A stretch of DNA of 64,000 nucleotides from Actinacidiphila alni (GTDB taxonomy: Bacteria; Actinomycetota; Actinomycetes; Streptomycetales; Streptomycetaceae). The stretch is from the NCBI RefSeq assembly GCF_900112845.1, contig NZ_FONG01000014.1, forward strand, positions 62,001-126,000, written 5' to 3'. Under the pieces are notes generated by a model. That model did not search any database, was not told where the DNA came from, and worked only from the letters and a program-made list of their open reading frames with translations. The position numbers and the translations under genes were made by a program. Of the stretch, positions 32,937-40,871 are shown one piece after another. Within the stretch, counting starts at the first letter, position 1. Each line of letters starts with the position of its first letter.

Positions 32937-33431
32937 TTGGAGTTCGACGTCACGATCGAGATCCCGAAGGGTTCGCGGAACAAGTACGAGGTGGACCACG
33001 AGACCGGTCGTATCCGCCTGGACCGCAGGCTCTTCACTTCGACCAGTTACCCGGCCGACTACGGCTTCATCGAGGACAGCCTCGGCCAGGACGGCGACCC
33101 GCTGGACGCGCTGGTCATCCTGGACGAGCCGACGTTCCCCGGCTGCCTCATCAAGTGCCGCGCCATCGGCATGTTCCGGATGACGGACGAGGCCGGCGGC
33201 GACGACAAGGTGCTGTGCGTGCCGGCCTCGGACCCGCGCGTGGAGCACCTGCGTGACATTCACCACGTGAGCGAGTTCGACCGTCTTGAGATCCAGCACT
33301 TCTTCGAGGTCTACAAGGACCTGGAGCCCGGCAAGTCCGTCGAGGGCGCCAACTGGGTGGGCCGCACCGAGGCCGAGGCGGAGATCGAGGACTCCTTCCG
33401 CCGGCTGAAGGAGCAGGGCCCCGGCCACTGA
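32937..33431 (+). CDS. ppa: Inorganic pyrophosphatase
   Basis: 164-residue family I soluble enzyme hydrolysing pyrophosphate. EIPKGSRNKYEVD, DYGFIEDSLGQDGDPLDALVI (three metal Asp: DxxDPxD type) and DKVLCVP are all present; length matches bacterial hexameric enzymes. The start is a TTG, fixed by GGAGGAG 7 bases upstream; MEFDVTIEI is the normal family N-terminus. Followed by a bidirectional terminator. Confidence 0.96.
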   Translation: MEFDVTIEIPKGSRNKYEVDHETGRIRLDRRLFTSTSYPADYGFIEDSLGQDGDPLDALVILDEPTFPGCLIKCRAIGMFRMTDEAGGDDKVLCVPASDPRVEHLRDIHHVSEFDRLEIQHFFEVYKDLEPGKSVEGANWVGRTEAEAEIEDSFRRLKEQGPGH

Positions 33432-33455
33432 GCCGTCCCGCCCCGCGTCGTACGA

Positions 33456-33510
33456 ACGCCGGGCGGGCCGGGTGCGCGGTACGACGCGTTCCCGGCCCGC
33501 CCGGCGTTTT
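33456..33510 (+). terminator. Bidirectional terminator between ppa and tetR
   Basis: Perfect 16-bp arms CGCCGGGCGGGCCGGG / CCCGGCCCGCCCGGCG with 18-base loop, TTTT on the plus side and AA on the minus side. It lies between convergent genes and can serve both. Confidence 0.85.
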
Positions 33511-33545
33511 GCGTGTGCCGGCGCCGCGTCGGCCCGGTCGGCCCG

Positions 33546-34193
33546 TCAGCCCAGTTCCGCGAGCGCGCCGCGCAGCCGGTCCAGCGCGGCGCGGGCCAGC
33601 GCGACCATGCCTTCGCCGTCGCCGTCACCAGCGTCGCCCGTGCCGCCCGTGCCGCCCGTGCCGCCCGTACGGTCCGTGCCGTCGTCGGGTGCCTCGTCCG
33701 CCGCGACCCACGCCGTGAACGCCTCCGAGAAGGCGAGCACGCCCATCTCGGCGGCGAGGGCGGCCACGGCCTGCGGCACGCCGCGGGCGCGCAGCGCGTC
33801 CGCCATGGCGGCGGCCATGCCGACCTGCTTGAGCCGGTGCCGTTCGCGCAGTTCGGCGTTGGCCGCGATGGCCGCGCTCATCCGGGAGCCCAGCTCGCGG
33901 TTGAAGGACGTCATGGTGGAGCACGCGCGGTCCAGGCCCGCGCCGACCGCGTCCAGCGCGGTGGCGCCCTCCGGAGCGTCGGCGATGCCCTCGGCGAAGA
34001 GCCCGGACAGCGTCTCCTGGCCGGCGGCGAGCACTTCCCGCTTGTCGGGGAAGTGCCGGAAGAAGGTGCTCTTGGTCAGCCCGGCGCGCTCGGCGATCTG
34101 GGTGACGGTCGTTTCGTCGTAGCCCTGTTCCGTGAACAGGTGCAGCGCGGCGACGACAAGGCGCGCACGCGCGTCGGGTTCCCATCGCGGCAT
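33546..34193 (-). CDS. TetR-family repressor of the adjacent reductase gene
   Basis: 215 residues. Helix-turn-helix DETTVTQIAERAGLTKSTFFRHFPDKREVLAAG (about 26-58). A GGTGGTGGTGDAGDGDG linker near residue 190 comes from a run of GTGCCGCCC repeats in the DNA. ATG 34193 has TAGGCT 7-12 bases upstream (leaderless type). Two palindromes in the divergent promoter fit TetR operators, so it likely controls itself and the reductase gene. Confidence 0.88.
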   Translation of the reverse strand: MPRWEPDARARLVVAALHLFTEQGYDETTVTQIAERAGLTKSTFFRHFPDKREVLAAGQETLSGLFAEGIADAPEGATALDAVGAGLDRACSTMTSFNRELGSRMSAAIAANAELRERHRLKQVGMAAAMADALRARGVPQAVAALAAEMGVLAFSEAFTAWVAADEAPDDGTDRTGGTGGTGGTGDAGDGDGEGMVALARAALDRLRGALAELG

Positions 34194-34208
34194 GGCCCCA
34201 GCCTATCA

Positions 34209-34262
34209 ATGGGACCTTTGTCCCATCACTCTGTTACGGTGATGGGACCGTAGTCTCATCAC
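34209..34262. promoter_or_regulatory. Two 18-bp palindromic TetR operators
   Basis: ATGGGACctttGTCCCAT (34209-34226, perfect 7-bp arms) and ATGGGACcgtaGTCTCAT (34242-34259, one mismatch, extended to GTGATG..CATCAC). Centres are 33 bp apart, about three helical turns, so dimers would sit on one face. They span the promoters of the TetR gene and the reductase gene. Confidence 0.8.
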
Positions 34263-34276
34263 TCTGGGAGTTCCCC

Positions 34277-35158
34277 ATGCGTGTCTTCGTCACCGGTGCC
34301 AGCGGCGGAATCGGCTCCGCCGTCGTCCCCGAACTGCTCGCCGCGGGCCACGAGGTGCTGGCGCTCGCGCGGTCCGAGTCCTCGGCCAAGGCCGTCACGG
34401 CCGCCGGCGCCACCCCGCTGAGCGGCAGCCTCACCGACCCGGCGAGCCTGCGGGCGGGCGCCGCCGAGGCCGACGGGGTGATCCACCTCGCCTTCGGCAA
34501 CGACTTCACCGACTTCGACCGCTGCGTCGCCGAGGAGGCCCTCGCGGTCGAGGCGTTCGGCGACGCCCTCAAGGGCACCGGCAAACCGCTGGTGATCGCC
34601 TCCGGCACCCCCGCGGTCCCGGGCCGGGCGTCCACCGAGGAGGACCAGGGCCCGCTGGAGGGCCCGGCGAGCGGCCGGTTCCGCAACGCGCAGGCGGCAC
34701 TGGCCCTGGCCGCGCAGGACGTGCGCTCCGGCGTCGTCCGGCTGCCGCGCTCGGTGCACGACGAGGGCGGCCCGTACGGCTTCGCCGGATTCCTGATCAG
34801 GGCGGCGCGGCAGACGGGCGTGTCCGGTTACGTCGGTGACGGCGCCCAGCGCTGGCCCGCCGTGCACCGCAAGGACGCCGCCCGGCTCTTCCGGCTGGTC
34901 CTGGAGCAGGGCGAGCCCGGCACCGTGGCGCACGCGGTCGGCGACGAGGGCGACAGCATGCTGACCATCGCCGGGACGATCGCGGCCGAACTCGGCCTGG
35001 AGACCAAGGCCGTACCGGCCGAGGGCTTCGGCTTCCTCGGCACCATCTTCGGCTTCGACCAGCCGTCCACCGCGACGCTCACCCGCGAGCGGTTCGGCTG
35101 GGAGCCCACGCACCCGAGCCTGCTCGCCGACCTGGCGGCCGGCAATTACCCCGCCTGA
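34277..35158 (+). CDS. NAD(P)-dependent reductase (atypical/extended SDR)
   Basis: 293 residues. TGASGGIGSAVVPELLAAGHEVLALARS gives the Rossmann fold (Arg after the second strand favours NADP). No clear YxxxK; VHDEGGPYGFAGFLI sits at that region. Related to the NAD-dependent epimerases that TetR partners control under redox or xenobiotic stress. ATG after GGGAG. The last codons run into a 10-bp tandem repeat that also contains the stop. Confidence 0.85.
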   Translation: MRVFVTGASGGIGSAVVPELLAAGHEVLALARSESSAKAVTAAGATPLSGSLTDPASLRAGAAEADGVIHLAFGNDFTDFDRCVAEEALAVEAFGDALKGTGKPLVIASGTPAVPGRASTEEDQGPLEGPASGRFRNAQAALALAAQDVRSGVVRLPRSVHDEGGPYGFAGFLIRAARQTGVSGYVGDGAQRWPAVHRKDAARLFRLVLEQGEPGTVAHAVGDEGDSMLTIAGTIAAELGLETKAVPAEGFGFLGTIFGFDQPSTATLTRERFGWEPTHPSLLADLAAGNYPA

Positions 35159-35240
35159 TACCGGCTGATACCGGCTGATACCGGCTGATACCGGCTGATC
35201 CGGTCTGATCCCGCCCGATCCCGTCCGATCCGGCCTGAGC
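35151..35240. repeat. 10-bp tandem repeat array over a gene 3' end
   Basis: Nine consecutive units of CCGGCTGATA: one CCGCCTGATA containing the reductase stop codon, three exact units, then five units that diverge stepwise (CCGGCTGATC, CGGTCTGATC, CCGCCCGATC ...). The gradient suggests growth from the left end by slippage. It fills nearly all the space to the ThrE-type gene. Confidence 0.9.
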
Positions 35241-35257
35241 GCGCCCCGCGCGGAACC

Positions 35258-36898
35258 TCAGAATCCCCGGGTGCGCTTGGCCGCGCCCCGGGGGGCCGCG
35301 GGTCCAGGCGTCTTGAGCACCAGCCGGGCCAGTTCGCCGCCGAGATTGACGCCGACGGCGATCGCCAGCGCCAGGGCCGCGGCCCGGGTCAGCTGCGTGA
35401 ACGCCTGGTCGGAGTGCTTGTGGGTGAGCGCGAGCAGCCCGAAGTAGGTGGCGGAGCCGGGCAGCAGCGGCCCGATCGCGGCGGTCACGTACGGCAGCAC
35501 CGACACGTACCGGTAGCGGGCCATGAGCTGCCCGAACAGGCCGACGAGCCCGGCCGCCACGGCCGTCGCGGCCACCTGGTTGCCGCCCGCCTGCTGGTGC
35601 AGCACGCCGTAGACGGTCCAGGCGATCCCGCCGTTGAGCGTGACCAGCGGCAGCACCCCGCGCTCCACCTGGAGCAGTACGGCGAAGGCCAGCGTCAGCA
35701 CCATCGCGGCCGGCAGCTGCACCCAGGGGCGGTCGTACGCGCGCAGCGCCTGGTCCGGGTCGAGGTCGGCGCCGAGCGCGGTGAAGCCCGCGTAGAGCAC
35801 GACGGTGACGCCGATGACGAGGCCGACGACCAGATACATCACCTCCAGCAGCCGGGCCGAGGCGGTGATGTAGAAGCCGGTCAGGCCGTCCTGGACGGCG
35901 GCCACCAGCGCGCGGCCGGGCAGCAGCGCGAACAGCCCGCCGGTGATGACGGCGGACGCCTGGACGCCGTGCGCGCCCGGGATCCAGTGCGCGTAGCGGG
36001 CGATGGCCACGCCCATCGCGGCGGCCGGCATCGCCGCCGCGGCGAACTGGTAGAACTCCGGCAGCCCGCGCCCGGCCAGCAGCCACGCCAGCCGGTCGCC
36101 GAGCATCGCGGCCAGCGCGGCGGCGGCGAAGATCACCGGGCCACCGCCGACCAGGACGCTCGCCGCGCCCGCGAGCAGCCCGGCCGCCCCGGTCAGCACC
36201 CAGGTGCCGTACGGGTGCCGGTTGCGGCGGATGTCGGCGAGCCGGCGGTAGGCGTCCTCCAGCGTCGCCTCGTGCGCGGTGATCTCCTCGACGAGCTGGA
36301 AGACCGCGGCCAGCCGGGTGTAGTCGGTGCCCCGGCGGCGCACGGTGCGGCTCATCGTCAGCGGCGGGTCGGTCAGCGACGGCTGGAAGGAGATGCCCAG
36401 CAGCGTGAAGGTGACATTGGGCTCGACCCGGGCCAGGCCGTACGCGTAACTGACGCCGAGCATCGCCGCCTCGACGTCCTCGGCGCCCTCGCCGCCCGCG
36501 AGCAGCAGTTCGCCGATCCGCAGCGTCAGGTCGAGGATCCGCGGAACGGGAACGAACTGCGCGGATTCCTGCCGGTCGGCGGGCGGTACGGGCTCGGGCC
36601 GTTCGGTGACGGGAATGCGGACCATCGCCCGCATACGGTCCTGCCACCGCGCGTCGTGCGGCGGCAGGACGACCACGGGAATTCCTTCGGGCGGGGTGAA
36701 AGGCCCGAAGGACGGGGTCACGGCGGTGGGTCCCGGCGGCGGGGACTGCTGGGGATTCGGCTGGGCCTGCGGAATCGGCTGCGTCGGCGGCGCGAAACCG
36801 GAACCCGGCGGTTCAGGCGCGGGCGGCACCGGCACACCCGTGGGGGGCGTGAATTCCGAGCGGACCTCGTCCGCATCCGGCTTGCCGTCCTCCAACAC
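35258..36898 (-). CDS. ThrE-type threonine/serine exporter family protein
   Basis: 546 residues. A 125-residue Pro-rich cytoplasmic N-terminus precedes a ThrE (DUF1212) domain (LTLRIGELLLAGGEGAEDVEAAMLGVSYAYGL, about 135-390) and a C-terminal ThrE_2 half (about 400-530), together roughly ten membrane helices. In Corynebacterium ThrE exports threonine and serine. Both halves are fused as in Corynebacterium. GTG 36898 lies 6 bp after the dedA stop, so they are probably cotranscribed. Confidence 0.88.
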   Translation of the reverse strand: MLEDGKPDADEVRSEFTPPTGVPVPPAPEPPGSGFAPPTQPIPQAQPNPQQSPPPGPTAVTPSFGPFTPPEGIPVVVLPPHDARWQDRMRAMVRIPVTERPEPVPPADRQESAQFVPVPRILDLTLRIGELLLAGGEGAEDVEAAMLGVSYAYGLARVEPNVTFTLLGISFQPSLTDPPLTMSRTVRRRGTDYTRLAAVFQLVEEITAHEATLEDAYRRLADIRRNRHPYGTWVLTGAAGLLAGAASVLVGGGPVIFAAAALAAMLGDRLAWLLAGRGLPEFYQFAAAAMPAAAMGVAIARYAHWIPGAHGVQASAVITGGLFALLPGRALVAAVQDGLTGFYITASARLLEVMYLVVGLVIGVTVVLYAGFTALGADLDPDQALRAYDRPWVQLPAAMVLTLAFAVLLQVERGVLPLVTLNGGIAWTVYGVLHQQAGGNQVAATAVAAGLVGLFGQLMARYRYVSVLPYVTAAIGPLLPGSATYFGLLALTHKHSDQAFTQLTRAAALALAIAVGVNLGGELARLVLKTPGPAAPRGAAKRTRGF

Positions 36899-36904
36899 CG
36901 CTGA

Positions 36905-37672
36905 TCAGCGCTTCTGTGCGCGATGCCGCCCCGGGCCCGCCGTGCGCTGCGCGACCGGGACCGGCTCGGGGTCGCCGGCCGCGGCACCCGGAATCACGGA
37001 TTCCGCGGCCGCGTTCGACGCATTGCCGCCCGCGTTCGCGGTCCCGTTCTTCTTCGCCTTGCTCTTGGAGCGCAGATATTCGATGCCAATGGGCACCACC
37101 GAGATCAGCACCACCAGGACGAGCATCGCCTCGATGTTCTTGTGCACGAATTCGATCTGGCCGAGCCAGTAACCGAGCAGCGTGACACCGGCTCCCCACA
37201 GCGTTCCGCCGATGAGGTTGAAGGTGACGAAGGTGCGATAGTTCATTCGGCTGACGCCTGCGACGATCGGGGTGAACGTGCGCACGATCGGTACGAAGCA
37301 CGCCATCACGATCGCCTTGGGTCCGTGATGCTCGAAAAAGGCATGTGCCTTCTCGATATTCTCCATCTTGAACAGCCGGGAGTCGGGGCGGCGGAACAGC
37401 GAAGGCCCGACCTTGCGGCCGAACAGATATCCGACCTGTTCACCGGCCACGGCCGCGACCGCGATCAGCGCGGCCACCAGTGCCAGCGGCTGGTGCAGGG
37501 TTCCGGTCGCCACCAGCAGACCGGTCGTGAACAGCAGTGAGTCCCCGGGCAGGAAGAATCCGATGAGGAGCCCGGACTCGGCGAACACGATCAGCAGTAC
37601 GCCCCACAGGCCGTAGGTGTTGATCAGATGGTCCGGGTCGAGCCAGCTCGGGCCGAGCGCGATGTTCGTCAC
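36905..37672 (-). CDS. DedA-family membrane protein
   Basis: 255 residues, about five membrane helices plus the re-entrant signature: FAESGLLIGFFLPGDSLLF and GEQVGYLFGRKVGP, with FVPIVRTFTPIVAGVSRMNY. DedA proteins are lipid or lipid-carrier flippase candidates (undecaprenyl phosphate, phosphatidylethanolamine). Tail of ~45 residues is disordered. GTG 37672 has TACTTT 7 bases upstream, leaderless type, inside a palindrome region. A second, diverged DedA is at 50636. Confidence 0.92.
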   Translation of the reverse strand: MTNIALGPSWLDPDHLINTYGLWGVLLIVFAESGLLIGFFLPGDSLLFTTGLLVATGTLHQPLALVAALIAVAAVAGEQVGYLFGRKVGPSLFRRPDSRLFKMENIEKAHAFFEHHGPKAIVMACFVPIVRTFTPIVAGVSRMNYRTFVTFNLIGGTLWGAGVTLLGYWLGQIEFVHKNIEAMLVLVVLISVVPIGIEYLRSKSKAKKNGTANAGGNASNAAAESVIPGAAAGDPEPVPVAQRTAGPGRHRAQKR

Positions 37673-37681
37673 GGATCAAAA

Positions 37682-37702
37682 GTATCAATCCAGTGTTGAT
37701 AC
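37682..37702. promoter_or_regulatory. Palindrome in the dedA promoter
   Basis: GTATCAA-7-TTGATAC, perfect 7-bp arms, unusually AT-rich here. Its dedA-proximal arm overlaps the likely -10 (TACTTT on the minus strand), the usual place for a repressor. No regulator gene is adjacent. Confidence 0.6.
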
Positions 37703-37837
37703 AAACGTTCCGCAACCTGCCGTCGGTGCACTACCTTCTCCGCAGCGTCATCCACGCACCACCCCAAGTTTCGCAAGTCTGGCAAGTCTCCCCCCACGTG
37801 CCCCGTCACCGCGTCCGACCACCTGGCGGCTCCCGTT

Positions 37838-39277
37838 ATGACTCGCGCCATCACCCTGCACGAAGTTTCCAAGTACTACCCGAAGCAGCCGTCGCCGGCC
37901 GTGGACAGGTTCTCGCTCGACATCGCGCCCGGCGAGTTCCTGGTGCTGCTCGGCCCGTCCGGCTGCGGCAAGTCCACCGTCCTGCGGATGATCGCGGGCC
38001 TGGAGGACATCACCACGGGCGAGCTGCTGCTCGACGGGGAGTACTCCAACGACCTGGCCCCCGGCGACCGCCGGATGGCGATGGTCTTCCAGAACTTCGC
38101 GCTCTACCCCAGCATGACCAGCCGGGAGAACATCGGATTCCCGCTGCGCTTCGAGATGCCCGGCGAGGAGCACGGGCCGCGCGTCGACGAGACCGCCCGC
38201 ATCCTCGGCATCGAGGAGATCCTGGACCGCTACCCCGGCCAGCTCTCCGGCGGCGAGCGGCAGCGCGTCGCGATGGGCCGGGCGATCTCCCGGCACCCGT
38301 CGGTCTTCCTGATGGACGAGCCGCTGTCCAATCTCGACGCCAAGCTGCGCGCCCATCTGCGCGCCGAGATCGCCCGGCTGACCCACGGCATGGGCGTCAC
38401 GACGGTGTACGTGACGCACGACCAGGCCGAGGCGATGTCGCTGGGCGACCGGGTGGCGATCATGCGCAGCGGGGTGCTCCAGCAGCTCAGCACGCCCCGC
38501 GAGGCGTACCACCTGCCGGAGAACGTCTTCGTCGCCGCCTTCGTCGGCACCCCGCGGATCAATCTGCTCCAGGCCACCGTGCTCGCGCCGCTCGGCGGCG
38601 GCATGTGGATCGACTTCGGCCGGCAGCGGCTCGGCATGCCCGAACCGCTCAGCCTGGACCACCAGATGCTCCGCATCCAGCAGGGCCGCCGGATCATCGT
38701 CGGCATCCGTTCCGAGGCGGTGCGGATCGCGCAGCCCAGCCAGGCGCACGCCGGCGAGGTCGTGCTGAGCGGCATCGTGGAGCACGTCGAGTACCAGGGG
38801 CACGAGTCGCTGGTGCACCTCAACACCGGGTCGCGGCCCGCGGTCGTGCCCGAGCTGGAGGCGCCGCGGCCGGCCCAGCAGCAGTCCCGCTCGGCGGCCC
38901 GGCGCTCGGCCGGCGGCGCGGGCACGGGGCTCGGCAAGCTCGCGCAGAAGGCGGCCCGGCGGATCCAGGCGTCGGTACCGGCCCGGGAGGGCGGCGGCAC
39001 CGGCGTGAAGGAGAACGGCTCCTCCAACGGTTCGGCGAACGGCGTCCCGCCGCGCCCCACGCACGCCCCCGGGCGCGCCCCGGTGACCGTGATGGACCGG
39101 CCGGCCGGCGGGCCCGAGACACAGACCGGCGACCTCGTCGTCCGTACCGGCCCCGACATCCGGGTGCGCCGCGGCGACCGCGTCCCGCTCCTGGTCGACC
39201 TGGCCCATCTGTACGTCTTCGACCACGAGGGCCGGCGGATCTGCCCGGCCCCGCAGCAGGCGCCCCGCCTGGAGTAG
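37838..39277 (+). CDS. MsiK/UgpC-like ABC transporter ATPase with a long insert
   Basis: 479 residues; the family is usually near 370. Nucleotide-binding domain: GPSGCGKST (about 43-51), Q-loop FQNFALYPSM, signature LSGGERQRVAMGRA, Walker B VFLMDEPLSNLD, switch VYVTHDQAEAM. The C-terminal MOP/TOBE regulatory domain (about 240-330) is interrupted by a ~95-residue Gln/Ser/Gly/Pro-rich insert (about 332-430) before the last strands (VRRGDRVPLLVDLAHLYVFD). Enzymes of this family energise several sugar importers. No permease nearby, so a shared ATPase is likely. Confidence 0.9.
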   Translation: MTRAITLHEVSKYYPKQPSPAVDRFSLDIAPGEFLVLLGPSGCGKSTVLRMIAGLEDITTGELLLDGEYSNDLAPGDRRMAMVFQNFALYPSMTSRENIGFPLRFEMPGEEHGPRVDETARILGIEEILDRYPGQLSGGERQRVAMGRAISRHPSVFLMDEPLSNLDAKLRAHLRAEIARLTHGMGVTTVYVTHDQAEAMSLGDRVAIMRSGVLQQLSTPREAYHLPENVFVAAFVGTPRINLLQATVLAPLGGGMWIDFGRQRLGMPEPLSLDHQMLRIQQGRRIIVGIRSEAVRIAQPSQAHAGEVVLSGIVEHVEYQGHESLVHLNTGSRPAVVPELEAPRPAQQQSRSAARRSAGGAGTGLGKLAQKAARRIQASVPAREGGGTGVKENGSSNGSANGVPPRPTHAPGRAPVTVMDRPAGGPETQTGDLVVRTGPDIRVRRGDRVPLLVDLAHLYVFDHEGRRICPAPQQAPRLE

Positions 39278-39434
39278 CACCGGCCGCGCCGGGCCTGCGG
39301 GCGGCGGCCGGCCGGGGCACGGAGGTGTGCGCGTACGGCACGGCCGTGGTGCTGGTGCGCGACTGCCCCCCGTCGGGCCGGCTTCCGGCAGGAAACCGGC
39401 GGCCGTTGTCGTACCCCGGTGACACACTTGTCCG

Positions 39435-40145
39435 ATGCTGGGGACTACGGATCTGTCGACGTATCTGGCCGGGCTGGCGGTGATCGTGCTGCTGCCCGGT
39501 CCGAATTCGCTGTATGTGGTGTCGGTCGCGGCCCGCCGGGGGCGCCGGGTGGGGTACCGCGCGGCGGCCGGGGTGGTGTGCGGGGACACCGTGCTGATGA
39601 CGCTGTCGGCGGCCGGGGTGGCGTCGCTGCTCAAGGCCAGCCCGATCGCCTTCGACATCGTGAAGTTCGCCGGCGCCGGCTATCTGACCTGGCTCGCGGT
39701 GGGGATGCTGCGCGGCGCCCGGCAGATGTGGCGCGAGCGTACGGTGCGGCGCGCGGCCCTGGCGGTGGAGGCGGACGCCGAGAGTACGGGCGGGGCGGCC
39801 CCCGCCGTGGGTGCTGCCGCCGCTGTCGCCGCCGAGCCGGTGGAGCGGCCGTACCGCAGGGCGCTGATCGTCAGCCTGTTCAACCCGAAGGCGATCCTCT
39901 TCTTCATCGCCTTCTTCGTGCAGTTCGTCGACCCGGACTACGCGCACCCGGCGCTGTCGTTCCTGGTGCTCGGCGCGTGGGCGCAGCTGTTCAGCATCAC
40001 GTATCTGTCGCTGCTGATATTCGGCGGCAGCTATCTGGCCGCGGCCTTCCGCCGCAGGCGCCGGCTGGCCGCGGGCCTGTCCGCGGGCGCCGCGGGCGTC
40101 TTCCTGGGCTTCGCCGCCAAGCTGTCGCTCGCCAGCGCGGGCTGA
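39435..40145 (+). CDS. LysE/RhtB-family exporter
   Basis: 236 residues, six helices. LPGPNSLYVVSVAARRGRRVGYRAAAGVVCGD is the LysE signature (about 20-51) and SLFNPKAILFFIAFFVQFVDP lies in the second half. A ~45-residue Ala/Gly-rich cytoplasmic loop separates the halves. Exports amino acids or related small molecules. ATG 39435 has no clear Shine-Dalgarno. Independent of the ABC gene (157-bp gap). Confidence 0.9.
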   Translation: MLGTTDLSTYLAGLAVIVLLPGPNSLYVVSVAARRGRRVGYRAAAGVVCGDTVLMTLSAAGVASLLKASPIAFDIVKFAGAGYLTWLAVGMLRGARQMWRERTVRRAALAVEADAESTGGAAPAVGAAAAVAAEPVERPYRRALIVSLFNPKAILFFIAFFVQFVDPDYAHPALSFLVLGAWAQLFSITYLSLLIFGGSYLAAAFRRRRRLAAGLSAGAAGVFLGFAAKLSLASAG

Positions 40146-40242
40146 CCGGCCGCGCCCGTCGGCGCGGGCCGGCCGGCCGCATCCGTCGGTGCCGGCCGAA
40201 CCGCACCGGCCCGCACCCTTCCCCCGACTCCTGGAGATCCCC

Positions 40243-40773
40243 GTGCCGGAAACGACCGTCGTCCCGCTGGACCCGGAGAGCGAGATGCTGCTGGCGTATC
40301 TCGACGCGCAACGGCGCCATGTGCTCGGCGCGCTGGACGGGCTCGACGAGGAGGCGCTGCGCCGCCCCGTGCTGCCCTCGGGCTGGAACTGCCTCGGCCT
40401 GGTCCGGCACTTGGCGCTGGACGTGGAGCGCTTCTGGTTCCGCGGGGTCGTGGCGGGCGAGCAGGAGGTCATCGACGCGGCGCTGACCGGTCCCGACGAC
40501 GCCTGGCAGGTCGGCCCGGACGTCCCGGCGGCCAGCGTCCTCGACCTCTACCGCGACCAGAGCGCGCTGGCGGACGCCGTCATCGTCAGGACCCCCCTGT
40601 CGACGCCCCCGGCCTGGTGGCCCGCCGAACTGTTCGGCCCCGACAACTCCATCCGCGACCTGCGCGAGGCGATCCTGCACGTCACCGTCGAGACGGCCTG
40701 CCACGCGGGCCATCTGGACGCGGTGCGCGAGCTGATCGACGGCAAGAAGTGGCTGGTGCTGACGGACTCCTGA
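40243..40773 (+). CDS. DinB-like (DUF664) metal-dependent protein
   Basis: 176 residues of the DinB/YfiT four-helix bundle: LLAYLDAQRRHVLGALDGLDEEALRRPVLPSGWNCLGLVRHLALDVERFWF with His in LVRH and later HVTVETACHAGHLD give the three metal His. Such enzymes include mycothiol- and bacillithiol-dependent transferases, but DUF664 members are mostly unassigned. GTG 40243 after GGAG is the start; an upstream ATG lacks a site. Confidence 0.83.
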   Translation: MPETTVVPLDPESEMLLAYLDAQRRHVLGALDGLDEEALRRPVLPSGWNCLGLVRHLALDVERFWFRGVVAGEQEVIDAALTGPDDAWQVGPDVPAASVLDLYRDQSALADAVIVRTPLSTPPAWWPAELFGPDNSIRDLREAILHVTVETACHAGHLDAVRELIDGKKWLVLTDS

Positions 40774-40871
40774 GCGAGTCCGCGCCCGCGGACCGCCGGG
40801 CGGGTGCAGGCTGGGCGGGTCGTGATAGCCGCCCGCGCGCACCGCCGCCGGGCTTGCCACGGAAGGCCGAC

